Source: Verrucomicrobiota bacterium
GTDB taxonomy: Bacteria > Verrucomicrobiota > Kiritimatiellia > RFP12 > UBA1067
DNA length: 64,000 nt
NCBI GenBank assembly: GCA_023269675.1
Contig: JAHFSX010000013.1
Location: 1 to 64,000 of the forward strand
Direction: 5' to 3'
The position numbers were made by a program, and so were the translations under genes. The notes under the pieces are model-generated. The model saw nothing but the letters and a program-made list of their open reading frames with translations. It had not been told where the DNA came from and did not search any database. Below, one piece after another: positions 17,004 through 25,529 of the stretch; within the stretch, counting starts at the first letter, position 1, and each line of letters opens with the position of its first letter.

Positions 17004-18377
17004 ATGAAACCATCGCTCACGCGCAGAACCTTTCTCAGGCAGGCCGCAGTCGCGACCGCCGCGTTCCAGGTCGTGCCGGGCCACGTGCTCGGGCTCAACG
17101 GCCAGACGCCGCCGAGCCGCAAGCTGAACGTCGCCGGCATCGGCGTCGGCGGCATGGGCGGACAGAACATCAAAAACTGCTCCGACGAGAACATCGTCGC
17201 GCTGTGCGATGTCGACAGCACCTACGCCGCCCACACCTTCAAGGCGAATCCGGGCGCGAAGGTCTACACGGACTTCCGCGAGATGCTCGAAAAGCAGAAG
17301 GAGATCGACGCGGTGGTCATCGCCACGCCCGACCACTCCCACGCCGCGATCGCCATGGCCTGCATGCGGGCCGGCAAGCACGTCTACGTGCAGAAACCGA
17401 TGGCGTACTCGGTGTTCGAGGCGCGCACCATGACCGAAGCCGCCCGCGAACACAAAGTCATCACCCAGATGGGCAACCAGGGCCGCTCGGGCGACGGCGT
17501 GCGCATGGTCTGCGAGTGGCTCTGGAGCGGCGCCATCGGCAACGTGCGCGAGGTCCACGCCTGGACCAACCGCCCGGTCTGGCCGCAGGGCGTCGAAATC
17601 GGACGGCCCGCCGAGACGCCCCCCGTGCCGGCGGGCTTCGACTGGGACCAGTGGCTCGGCCCCGCGGCGTTCCGCCCCTACCATCCCGCTTACCATCCGC
17701 GCAGCTGGCGCGCGTGGTGCGACTTCGGCACGGGCTCCCTGGGCGACCTCGGCTGCCACATCCTCGACTGCGTCTACTGGGGCCTGAAGCTGAAGTACCC
17801 CGCCAGCGTCGAGGGCAACATCTCCACGTACTGGGGCGATTTCTGGAAGAAGACCGAGCCGAAGAACGAGAACTTCCCGCGCTCTTCCATCGTGCGCTAC
17901 AAGTTCCCCGAGCGCGAAGGCCTGCCGCCGCTTTCACTCACGTGGTGGGACGGCGGACTCATGCCGCCCAGGCCCGAAGAGCTGGAGGAGGGGCGCCAGA
18001 TGGGCGACTCCGACGGCGGCGTGCTCTTCATCGGCGACAAGGGCAAGCTGATGTGCGGCTGCTACGGAAGAAGCCCGCGCCTCATCCCGGAGACCAAGAT
18101 GAAGGAGTTTCAGCGGCCGCCCAAGACGCTCGAGCGCGTTCCCGGCGGCGAGAACGGCCACGAGAAAAACTGGCTGCAGGCCATCAAGGACGGGAAGCCC
18201 GCCATCTCCAACTTCGACTACGCCGGGCCGTTCGCCGAAATGGTGCTGCTGGGCAACCTCGCCGTGCGCTTCCCCGAGCGCCGCCTGCTGTGGGACGGGC
18301 CGAACATGAAGGTCACCAACGACGCCGAGGCCCAGGCGTTCGTCAAGCGCGACTACCGCGCGGGCTGGACGCTGTAG
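17004..18377 (+). CDS. Tat-exported Gfo/Idh/MocA family oxidoreductase
   Basis: A 457-residue paralogue of the 13430-14851 enzyme. The twin-arginine motif TRRTFLRQ (residues 6-13) starts a Tat signal; no lipobox follows, so it is probably soluble in the periplasm. The Rossmann motif AGIGVGGMGG is at about 44-53. The catalytic-lysine motif is QKP rather than EKP (HVYVQKPM, near residue 131), a variant known in this branch. FGTGSLGDLGCHILDCVYWG marks the substrate domain. It starts 18 bp after the previous gene, so the two are likely co-transcribed. Two differently exported members of one family in one cluster suggest two successive oxidation steps or two related substrates. Confidence 0.9.
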   Translation: MKPSLTRRTFLRQAAVATAAFQVVPGHVLGLNGQTPPSRKLNVAGIGVGGMGGQNIKNCSDENIVALCDVDSTYAAHTFKANPGAKVYTDFREMLEKQKEIDAVVIATPDHSHAAIAMACMRAGKHVYVQKPMAYSVFEARTMTEAAREHKVITQMGNQGRSGDGVRMVCEWLWSGAIGNVREVHAWTNRPVWPQGVEIGRPAETPPVPAGFDWDQWLGPAAFRPYHPAYHPRSWRAWCDFGTGSLGDLGCHILDCVYWGLKLKYPASVEGNISTYWGDFWKKTEPKNENFPRSSIVRYKFPEREGLPPLSLTWWDGGLMPPRPEELEEGRQMGDSDGGVLFIGDKGKLMCGCYGRSPRLIPETKMKEFQRPPKTLERVPGGENGHEKNWLQAIKDGKPAISNFDYAGPFAEMVLLGNLAVRFPERRLLWDGPNMKVTNDAEAQAFVKRDYRAGWTL

Positions 18378-18410
18378 AACAGTCACAACTGTTGACAGGG
18401 TCCATGTTTG

Positions 18411-18485
18411 AACACGAAGACACGAAGTCACAAAGAAGAGACATCTTAGAACACGGCGTTCTTTGTGTCTTTGAGTCTTCGTGTT
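18411..18485. repeat. CACGAAGA-word inverted repeat without a gene
   Basis: The left arm (18411-18437) begins AACACGAAGACACGAAG; the right arm (18459-18485) is its reverse complement with three mismatches in 27 bases. The loop is only 21 bp. It matches the arms around the GxxExxY gene near 49 kb. The right arm ends some 25 bp before the start of the SIS-domain gene, so a transcript across it would form a strong hairpin close to that gene's ribosome site. Confidence 0.75.
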
Positions 18486-18510
18486 GAAGAATTTAAAAAA
18501 GGAGAGAGAC

Positions 18511-19119
18511 GTGGAGAATGACATGAAGCAGGCTTTGACGGCCTACGCGGCGGACACCGGCGCGCGGCTGATGCGGACGGATTTCGGGAAACTGGCGGAG
18601 ATCGGCGGCCTGCTGCTCAAAGCCAAGGCCGAGGGCCGGACCGTCTTTCTGATGGGCAACGGCGGCAGCGCGGCCACGGCGTCGCACGTGACCAACGACC
18701 TGGTGAAGGGCTGCCGCGCGGGCGACACGCCGGGGTTCCGGGCCTTCTGCCTGAGCGACTCCAACGCGCTGGTGACCTGCCTGGCCAACGATTTCTCCTA
18801 CGAGGAGATCTACTCCATCCTGCTGCGCACCTACGCCAAGGCGGGCGACGTGGTGCTGGCGTTCAGCGGCAGCGGCAACTCGCCGAACATCCTCCACGCG
18901 CTGGCCACGGCGCGCGAGATGGGCGTGACGACCGTCGGCTTCGGCGGCCGCGACGGCGGCCTGATGAAGGCGCTGTGCGACCTGGTCCTGATCGCGCCGA
19001 CCGACTCCATGGAGATGCTGGAGGACATGCACCTGGTCTATTTCCACGACCTCGTCTGCGCGCTGCGTCCGGGACTGGCCAAGCTGGCCGGGGTGGAGGT
19101 CGCGTGCGGCAAGTGCTGA
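18511..19119 (+). CDS. SIS-domain phosphosugar isomerase, GmhA-like
   Basis: A 202-residue cytoplasmic sugar-phosphate isomerase of the SIS fold. GTG at 18511 is chosen as the start because AAGGAG lies six bases upstream; ATG at 18523 is the alternative. The sugar-phosphate loop is FLMGNGGSAATASH (about 38-51), like the NGGSA of sedoheptulose-7-phosphate isomerase, and a second binding loop is LAFSGSGNSPN (about 111-121). The length suits GmhA. I do not see all metal and catalytic residues of true GmhA, so the substrate may be another ketose phosphate. It is followed by a ROK kinase, which could supply its phosphorylated substrate. Confidence 0.82.
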   Translation: MENDMKQALTAYAADTGARLMRTDFGKLAEIGGLLLKAKAEGRTVFLMGNGGSAATASHVTNDLVKGCRAGDTPGFRAFCLSDSNALVTCLANDFSYEEIYSILLRTYAKAGDVVLAFSGSGNSPNILHALATAREMGVTTVGFGGRDGGLMKALCDLVLIAPTDSMEMLEDMHLVYFHDLVCALRPGLAKLAGVEVACGKC

Positions 19120-19121
19120 GC

Positions 19122-19208
19122 GCGGACGGTTCGGGGAACCGTCCCTACCAAATCGCGTCAGGTCACATGACGCATGTGCTGGTAGGGACGCCTCCCCGAG
19201 GCGTCCGC
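19122..19208. repeat. REP pair (BIME-like) between SIS and ROK genes
   Basis: Two palindromes in inverted order: GGACGGTTCGGGGAACCGTC ending in CCTAC (19122-19149), then GTAGGGACGCCTCCCCGAGG with its stem (19181-19208). Between them lies a third small palindrome around TCACATGACG. Both main stems have the GTAG foot at the inner side. Confidence 0.8.
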
Positions 19209-19225
19209 AGGAAGTGTGGTGAACA

Positions 19226-20146
19226 GTGCTCATTGGCGCGATAGACGGCGGCGGCACCAAGGTGCTGACCGCGGTGATGACCGGGTCCGGCGAGGTTCTG
19301 GCCCGGCGGCAGCGGTCGATCCCGACGGCCGACCACAGGGCTTATTTCGCGCAAGGCGCCGAAATGCTCGGCGAGTGCGCGGCCGAGGCGGGCGTGCGTC
19401 TCGCAGAGCTTGCGGGCGTGGGGGCGAGCCTGCCCGCGATGACCGACGGCCGCGACCGCGTGCTGGGGTCGCCCTCGGCGGGCTGGGGCGAGTTCACCGT
19501 GCGCCCCCTGCTGGTGCCGGCGCTGGGGATGGGGACCGAGCGCGTCTTCATCGAGAACGACGTGAACGCCTGCGCGCTGGCGGAGCTGCGCTTCGCGCAC
19601 GGCGGCGATAACTTTATCTGGATGACCGTCAGCACGGGGATCGGCGGCGCGGTGGTGGCTGACGGGCGGCTCGTGCGCGGCGCGGGCTTCTGCGCGGGCG
19701 AGATCGGCCACGTGAAGGTGGAGTTCGCGACGCCGCGGGCGTGCGGCTGCGGGGGCTGCGGGTGCCTGGAGGCGCATGCCTCGGGCACCGCCATCGGGCG
19801 GCTGGCGCGCGCGGCGGGGCTGGGGGATGCCGACGCGAAGCGCGTCGAGCAGCTGGCGAGGAAAGGCGACCCGGCCGCGGCGACCGTGCTGGCGCAGGCG
19901 GGACGCTACATCGGACGCGCGCTGGCGATGACGTCCAACGTGCTGAACCCGGAGCGCGTCTACATCGGCGGCGGCGTGGCGCACGCGCTGGACCTGCTGC
20001 TGCCGTCGATCCGCGAGGAATTTGAGCGCGGCGCCTTGCCGCAGTGCCGGAACGTCGTGATCGAGCAGACCCGCCTGGGATACGAGGCGGCGCTGTTCGG
20101 CGCGGCGGCGGTGTGCCTGGACGGCCTGGCTGGGAAAGGCTGCTAG
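19226..20146 (+). CDS. ROK family sugar kinase
   Basis: A 306-residue cytoplasmic kinase that uses ATP to phosphorylate a hexose or amino sugar. The phosphate loop IDGGGTK is at residues 6-12, the sugar-binding ENDVNACALAE near 111-121, a second loop STGIGGAVV near 136, and the ROK zinc motif has cysteines at 173, 175, 178 and 180 (CGCGGCGCLEAH). AGEIGHVKVE contains the conserved His that helps bind zinc. The start is GTG at 19226. The zinc motif makes it a kinase-type ROK protein rather than a repressor, and no DNA-binding domain is present. The preceding SIS isomerase and following FAD oxidoreductase suggest entry of an unusual sugar into central metabolism. The substrate is not determined. 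Confidence 0.88.
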   Translation: MLIGAIDGGGTKVLTAVMTGSGEVLARRQRSIPTADHRAYFAQGAEMLGECAAEAGVRLAELAGVGASLPAMTDGRDRVLGSPSAGWGEFTVRPLLVPALGMGTERVFIENDVNACALAELRFAHGGDNFIWMTVSTGIGGAVVADGRLVRGAGFCAGEIGHVKVEFATPRACGCGGCGCLEAHASGTAIGRLARAAGLGDADAKRVEQLARKGDPAAATVLAQAGRYIGRALAMTSNVLNPERVYIGGGVAHALDLLLPSIREEFERGALPQCRNVVIEQTRLGYEAALFGAAAVCLDGLAGKGC

Positions 20147-20197
20147 CCTTTTCGGTGATACCGAACCTGTTTGGAGTAAACGCAGCTCATTGGCAAG

Positions 20198-20263
20198 GTA
20201 GGGCGAGCACTCCGTGCCGCCGCACCCGGTCGATGCGAGGCGGCGCAGGAGCGCTCGCCCTAC
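20198..20263. repeat. REP element, GTAGGGCGAGC type
   Basis: GTAGGGCGAGCACTCCGTGC starts the left arm; the right arm ends GAGCGCTCGCCCTAC. About 15 bases separate the arms. The same type recurs at 25763-25871 and 50370-50435. It lies between the ROK kinase and the FAD oxidoreductase. Confidence 0.8.
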
Positions 20264-20316
20264 CGCGTTAAGTCTATTCAGTTCTCACGACAATGCCATA
20301 TAGGGGAGGATCGCGG

Positions 20317-21747
20317 ATGCAAGCTGAACTGAACCGTCGGGAGTGGATGAAAGCCACGGGGCTGATCGCGGGGGCCTGGGCCGCCGGCCGGGCCGGCGCG
20401 GCGGAACCGGACGCTTCCTTACCGCAGGGCAAGGGCGAGGTGGTCTTCCAGCGCAAGCTCGCGGTCAAATATGACGTGGACGTGTTTATCGCCGGCGGCG
20501 GGCCGGCGGGCACGGCCGCCGCCGTCGCGGCGCGCAGCCAAGGCGCGAGCGTTTTCCTGGCGGAGGCGCACACCTGCCTCGGAGGAATGGGCACGGCGGG
20601 CCGCGTGCCGGTCTTCATGCCCGTGAGCGACGGGGTCAACTTCCTACCCGGCGGCTACGGGCGGCAGGTGCTGGACCGCCTGTCGAAAGAGAAGGCGCTG
20701 CCGGGCCCGGCCACCGACGTCGAAGCGCTGAAACGCGTCTACGACGCGCTGGTGGGCGAGTCGGGCGCGGCCTTCAGCTTCTACACGACCCTCAGCGACG
20801 TGGAGGCGCGGGACGGCCATGTCCGCTATGTGGCCTGCTCCGCGCCGGGCGGGATGTTCGCGGTCAAGGCCAAGGTCTACGTGGACGCCACGGGCAACGG
20901 CGACCTCGCGGCGCGGGCGGGCGCGGCGTTCGAGAAGGGCGATGGCCACGGGCGTCTCATGCCGGGCACGCTCTGCAGCGTGTGGAGCGGCATCGACTGG
21001 AAGACGTGGGAGGCGAGCCGTCCCCAAGGTCCGCAGCCCGACGGCCACATGCTGGAGAAGGCCTTTGCGGACGGCGTGTTCAGCGTGCAGGACCGCCATC
21101 TGACGGGCATGCACAAGATGGGCGACGGTCTCGGCGGCGGCAACATCGGCCACACCTTCGGCGTGGACGGCACGGACGAGTCCTCGCTGACCGCGGCGCT
21201 GGTGACCGGACGCAAGAGCATGAAGGAGTACGAGCGCTATTACCGCGGGTACCTGAAAGGGTTTGAGAACGTCCGGCTCGTGCAGACCGGCTCGCTGCTG
21301 GGCGTGCGCGAGACGCGGCGCATCACGGGGGACTACGTGCTGGGGGTGGAGGATTACAAGCAGCGCGCCGTCTTTGCCGACGAGATCGGGCGCTACGCGT
21401 ATGCCATCGACATCCACCCGCAGACCACGGACAAGGCGAGCTACGAGAAGCACCGCAAGGAGTTCGACCAGGAGTTCCGCTACAACAAAGGCGAAAGCTA
21501 CGGCATCCCCTACCGCATCCTGACGCCGCGCGGGCTCGACAACGTGCTCGTGGCCGGACGGTGCGTCAGCACCGACCAGCTGGTGCACGGCTCGCTGCGC
21601 GTGATGCCCGGCTGCTTCATCACGGGACAGGCGGCCGGCGTGGCGGCGGCGATGGCCGCGCAAACCGGTGGCTCGGTCCACCGACTTGACGTGAAAGCCT
21701 TGCAGGGCAGGCTCAAAGCCTTCGGCGCGTATCTGCCGAATGCGTGA
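20317..21747 (+). CDS. Tat-exported FAD-dependent oxidoreductase
   Basis: A 476-residue flavoprotein of the FAD-dependent oxidoreductase group (PF12831-like) common in PVC bacteria. The N-terminus has a twin-arginine-like motif (NRREWMKATG) and a hydrophobic stretch, so export by Tat is likely. The dinucleotide motif VFIAGGGPAGTAAA lies at about 57-70, a second cofactor region is YVDATGNGDLAARAG near residue 190, and the C-terminus has the FAD-contacting phrase VLVAGRCVSTD followed by GQAAGVAAA. The substrate is unknown. GGGGAGGAT precedes the ATG at 20317. It closes the sugar-oxidation cluster and converges on the SMC gene across a REP pair. Confidence 0.87.
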   Translation: MQAELNRREWMKATGLIAGAWAAGRAGAAEPDASLPQGKGEVVFQRKLAVKYDVDVFIAGGGPAGTAAAVAARSQGASVFLAEAHTCLGGMGTAGRVPVFMPVSDGVNFLPGGYGRQVLDRLSKEKALPGPATDVEALKRVYDALVGESGAAFSFYTTLSDVEARDGHVRYVACSAPGGMFAVKAKVYVDATGNGDLAARAGAAFEKGDGHGRLMPGTLCSVWSGIDWKTWEASRPQGPQPDGHMLEKAFADGVFSVQDRHLTGMHKMGDGLGGGNIGHTFGVDGTDESSLTAALVTGRKSMKEYERYYRGYLKGFENVRLVQTGSLLGVRETRRITGDYVLGVEDYKQRAVFADEIGRYAYAIDIHPQTTDKASYEKHRKEFDQEFRYNKGESYGIPYRILTPRGLDNVLVAGRCVSTDQLVHGSLRVMPGCFITGQAAGVAAAMAAQTGGSVHRLDVKALQGRLKAFGAYLPNA

Positions 21748-21756
21748 GGTCTAAAG

Positions 21757-21808
21757 GTAGGGACGCCTCCCCGAGGCGTCCGCGGACGGTTCGGGGAACC
21801 GTCCCTAC
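21757..21808. repeat. Complete REP pair (BIME-like) between convergent genes
   Basis: GTAGGGACGCCTCCCCGAGG with its stem partner is followed directly by GGACGGTTCGGGGAACCGTC and CCTAC. The unit therefore starts and ends with inverted GTAG feet and holds two different palindromes. It fills most of the gap between the FAD oxidoreductase and SMC genes and may end both transcripts. Confidence 0.85.
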
Positions 21809-21824
21809 CGTACCACGCAAAAAA

Positions 21825-24800
21825 TCAATCCTGGTCCGACTCGGGGACAATCGGCAGCTCTTCTTGGGGCTCCGGCTCCACGGCGGCGGCCTTCTTCTTG
21901 CGCGAACGCTTAACCTTGCCGTCCTCCTCGACGGTCGGGGCGGCTTCGGGCGAGCCCACGGCCAGCTCTTTGACGCCGATCTCTTTCAGGCGCATCGAGA
22001 CGATCTTCGAGATGCCCTTCTCCTGCTGCGTCACGCCGTAGACGATGTCCGAGCCCGCGATGGTGTGCTGGTTGTGCGTGATGATCAGGAACTGCGAGTG
22101 CGTCAGGAAGTCCTTGAGCGCCTGCACGAAGCGGCCGATGTTGCTGTCGTCCAGCGCGGCGTCGAGCTCGTCGAGCATGCAGAACGGCGCGGGCTTGATC
22201 ATGAAGATCGCGAAGAGCAGGCTCACCGCCGTCATGGTGCGCTCGCCGCCCGAGAGCAGGGTCACCGTCTGCGGGCGCTTGCCGGGCGGGCGCGCGATGA
22301 TGTCGATGCCGCACTCGAGCGGGTCCTCGGCGTTCTCCAGCAGCACCAGCTTGGCCTGGCCGCCGTTGAACAGCTTCATGAACATCTTTTCGAAGTTGGC
22401 GTTGGCCTGCTCGAAGGTGGCCTGGAACATCTCGCCCGACTTCTTGTTGATCATCGTGATCAGCTCAAGAATCTGCGTCTTCGACTTCAGCAGGTCCTCC
22501 TCCTGCGCCTTGAGGAAGGTGTAGCGCTCCTCGAGCTCCTTGTACTCCTCGATGGCCACGAGGTTCACCGGGCCGAGCGCCACAATCTCGGAGTTGAGCT
22601 TGGCCGCGCGCGCCTCGATCTCGGGCACCGGCGGATGCTGCCCCCCCTCCCAGACCGGGTCGGCGTGAGCGACGAGCTCATCGACCGAGAGCCCGTACTC
22701 GTTGGAGATGTGGTCGATCAGATTCTGCCGCTTCATGCGCGACTCGGCGATGTCGATCTCGGCCTTGTTCTTGTCGTCGCGGGCGTTGTCGAGCGCGCGG
22801 CGGCGCTCCGAAAGCGTGGCGTCGGTCTTTTCGAGCTCGCGCTGGCGGGCGGCGCGCTCGCGGCGCGTCTCCTCGATCTTCAGGTGCAGCGTCTCGGCGG
22901 CGATGCGCATGGGGTCGAGGCCGGCCTCCAGCGTCTCGATCTCCTGCGTCAGGCGGTCGATGCTCTCGTCGTAAGACGACACCCCGCGGCTGCGGCCCTG
23001 GATCGTGCGGTCCAGCTCGTCGATGCGCGTCTGCACGGCCTCGGCCTGCGAGCCCGCGTGCTCGATCTGCTGCGAGATGCTCGACACCTGGATGCGGCAC
23101 TCGGTGAGGTTCTGGCTGAGCTCGCTGTAGACGCTCTCCAGCTCGTGCAGGAGCGTCGACTTGTCCGCGGTCTGCTCCAGCAGCTGGTTGCGCGTGTAGA
23201 TGAGCTCCTGCAGCTCCTCGGTGAGCGAAACGCGCGTCTCGTCGTCGCCCGCGGTCAGCTCCGTCAGCTCGCCCAGCTCGCCCGCCACGACGTTGAGCCG
23301 GGCGCGGGCGCGCTCCGCGTCGCGGCTGACGGACTGATACTCGCCCTCGGACTGCGCGGCCTTGCGGCGGTTGTCGTCCAGCTCCAGCCGCGTCTGGGCG
23401 ATCAGCAGCGTCAGCTCGTTCGTGCGGGCGTTCAGCGCCTCCAGGCGGCGGCGGTGCGCCGTGATCTTCTCTTCGAGCGTCGCGAGCTGCTCGGACGTGT
23501 CGGCGACCAGCATGCGGCGCGCGAGCGGGCTGGAGACCTGGTTGTCGGGCATCCAGAGTTCGACGCAGCCGTCGGGATGGAAAATCGCGCCGTCGCGGGT
23601 GACGACACAGCAGCCGGCGGGCAGCGGCTGCGGCACCGCGTCGAGCGTGTCGGCGAGAAACACGTGGCCGAGCAGGCGGCGGGCGGCTTCGGCGAAGTCG
23701 TCGGCCACCGACACCTGGTCCAGCAGCGGCACCAGGCCCTGGGGCGGCGCGCACGGCGTCCGCTCCGCGCCGGCGGCGGACACGAGGCGCGTGGCGGCGT
23801 GGCTGCCTTGGGCGAGCAGCCGCACGATCATCTGGCGCGCGGCGGCGGCGTCGCGCACGACCACGGCATCCAGCCAGGCGCGCAGCGCGGCCTCCAGCGC
23901 GAGGCGCATGTTTTGCGGCGCGTCGAACTTCTCGGCGAGCGGGCCCAGCACGGCCTGCGCCTCAAGCCCCAGCGGGTTGCCCGGGTCGAGCAGCTGCCTC
24001 GAGCCCGCGGCGTACTCGTCGGAGGCCTCGCTCTTGTCCGTCAGCAGGTCGATCTGCGCGCGCTTGGCGGCCGCCTCGGACTGCATCTTGGAGGCCTCGT
24101 CCTGCACGGTGCGCAGTTCGGAGGTGGTGTCGGCCCGCTCCTCCTCCAGCGTCTCGAAGCGCTCGAGCACGCTCTCGGCATTCGCGCGGTAGGTGTCGAG
24201 GCGCGCCTTGACCTCGGCGCGGGTCTGATCGACCCCCTCGAGGTTCTCCAGCACCTGGCGGTGCTCGGACGAAAGGCGGTCGCGCTTCATCAGCAGCTCG
24301 CGCTGGCGCGCCTCCATCTCGGAGAGCGTCTGCTGGACCTGGGCGGTGCGCCGCTCGCAGTCCACCGAGCGCTGCCGGTCCTGCTGCAGCTGCGTGCGGG
24401 TCTGGTCGATCTGGATCTTGTGCGCGTCGAAGCGGGCCTGGGCCTCCTCCAGCTTCGCGCGCTCGACCCCGGCGGCCTGCTGCATGAGCAGGCGCTTCTG
24501 GGCCAGCGACTCGATCTGCATGCGCAGCTGCTCGATCTGCGCCTGGGTCTCGGAGATCTCGCGGTTGTCGCGCTCGGCCCACGCGCGGTACTCGGCGATG
24601 CGCTGCTCGTTGACCTTGATGACCTCTTGGGCGCGGATGTAGCGGTTGTCCGCCTGCGCGGCCTGCTCGGCGAGCGCGGCGATGCGCTCCTCGGTCTCAT
24701 GGATGAGGCTGTGGATGTGCGACGATTCGGCCTCGGCCTCGGCCACGAACTCCTGGTGCGAAACCAGCTGCTCGTTCAGCGCCTGGATCGAGGTGTCCAG

Positions 24801-25529
24801 CTCGCGGACGCGGATGTCCAGCGCCGCCAGGCGCCGGCGCGTGAGGAAAATGTCGAGGCCGCGCAGCTCGTCGCGCAGCTCCTTGTACTTCTGCGCCTTG
24901 CCGGCCTGGCGCTGCAGCGTGCCGATCTGGCGCTTGACCTCGCGGATCACGTCGGCGAGGCGCAGCAGGTTGGCGTCGGTCTGCTCGATCTTGCGCAGGG
25001 CCTCCTTGCGGTCGGCCTTGAACTTGGTGATGCCGGCCGCCTCCTCGAAGACCGCGCGGCGGTCCTCGGGCTTGGACGAGAGGATCGCGTCGATCTGCCC
25101 CTGGGCCATGACCGAATACGAGGTGGTGCCGATGCCCGTGCCCATGAAGAGGCGGTGGACGTCCTTCAGGCGGCAGGGGTTCTTGTTGATGAAATACTGG
25201 CCCTCGCCCGAGCGGAAGACGCGGCGGGAGATGGTGACCTCGTTGAAGTCGTTGCCCAGGATGCCTTCGCAATCGGCGAAGGTGATGGCGACCTCGGCCA
25301 TGCCGAGCGGCTTGCGGGTGTCGGTCCCGTTGAAAACCACGTCCGGCATCTTGGCGCAGCGCAGGGCCGTCGGGCGCTGTTCGCCCAGCACCCAGCGGAT
25401 CGCGTCGGAGACATTGCTCTTGCCGCAGCCGTTGGGGCCCACGATCGCGATCATGCCCGGCTCGAACTGCAGCTTGGTCTTGTCGGCGAAACTCTTGAAG
25501 CCGGTTATTTCAATCTGTTTTAGATACAC
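21825..25529 (-). CDS. smc: Chromosome segregation protein SMC
   Basis: A 1234-residue ATPase of the SMC family that, as a dimer with ScpA and ScpB, compacts and helps separate chromosomes. The N-terminal head starts YLKQIEITGFKSFAD and has Walker A GPNGCGKS at residues 31-38. Long coiled coils flank a hinge (about 530-660, with ALLRAWLDAVVVRD-type sequence). The C-terminal head has the signature LSGGERTM near 1090 and Walker B CMLDELDAALDD near 1113. A Lys-rich then Glu/Pro-rich tail of about 40 residues follows. The start is GTG at 25529, preceded by GAGG, because the protein family begins at this point; longer frames add unrelated residues. No scpA or scpB is nearby. Confidence 0.96.
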   Translation of the reverse strand: MYLKQIEITGFKSFADKTKLQFEPGMIAIVGPNGCGKSNVSDAIRWVLGEQRPTALRCAKMPDVVFNGTDTRKPLGMAEVAITFADCEGILGNDFNEVTISRRVFRSGEGQYFINKNPCRLKDVHRLFMGTGIGTTSYSVMAQGQIDAILSSKPEDRRAVFEEAAGITKFKADRKEALRKIEQTDANLLRLADVIREVKRQIGTLQRQAGKAQKYKELRDELRGLDIFLTRRRLAALDIRVRELDTSIQALNEQLVSHQEFVAEAEAESSHIHSLIHETEERIAALAEQAAQADNRYIRAQEVIKVNEQRIAEYRAWAERDNREISETQAQIEQLRMQIESLAQKRLLMQQAAGVERAKLEEAQARFDAHKIQIDQTRTQLQQDRQRSVDCERRTAQVQQTLSEMEARQRELLMKRDRLSSEHRQVLENLEGVDQTRAEVKARLDTYRANAESVLERFETLEEERADTTSELRTVQDEASKMQSEAAAKRAQIDLLTDKSEASDEYAAGSRQLLDPGNPLGLEAQAVLGPLAEKFDAPQNMRLALEAALRAWLDAVVVRDAAAARQMIVRLLAQGSHAATRLVSAAGAERTPCAPPQGLVPLLDQVSVADDFAEAARRLLGHVFLADTLDAVPQPLPAGCCVVTRDGAIFHPDGCVELWMPDNQVSSPLARRMLVADTSEQLATLEEKITAHRRRLEALNARTNELTLLIAQTRLELDDNRRKAAQSEGEYQSVSRDAERARARLNVVAGELGELTELTAGDDETRVSLTEELQELIYTRNQLLEQTADKSTLLHELESVYSELSQNLTECRIQVSSISQQIEHAGSQAEAVQTRIDELDRTIQGRSRGVSSYDESIDRLTQEIETLEAGLDPMRIAAETLHLKIEETRRERAARQRELEKTDATLSERRRALDNARDDKNKAEIDIAESRMKRQNLIDHISNEYGLSVDELVAHADPVWEGGQHPPVPEIEARAAKLNSEIVALGPVNLVAIEEYKELEERYTFLKAQEEDLLKSKTQILELITMINKKSGEMFQATFEQANANFEKMFMKLFNGGQAKLVLLENAEDPLECGIDIIARPPGKRPQTVTLLSGGERTMTAVSLLFAIFMIKPAPFCMLDELDAALDDSNIGRFVQALKDFLTHSQFLIITHNQHTIAGSDIVYGVTQQEKGISKIVSMRLKEIGVKELAVGSPEAAPTVEEDGKVKRSRKKKAAAVEPEPQEELPIVPESDQD

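Noticed and set aside
18511-19119. Heptose biosynthesis locus based on the GmhA-like protein
   Set aside because: No other heptose genes are near, and the neighbours are a ROK kinase and exported oxidoreductases, so a catabolic role fits better.
21744-25523. A 1259-codon plus-strand frame across smc
   Set aside because: It lies wholly opposite the smc gene, whose Walker and signature motifs are unambiguous. The antisense frame is low-complexity and has no domain.
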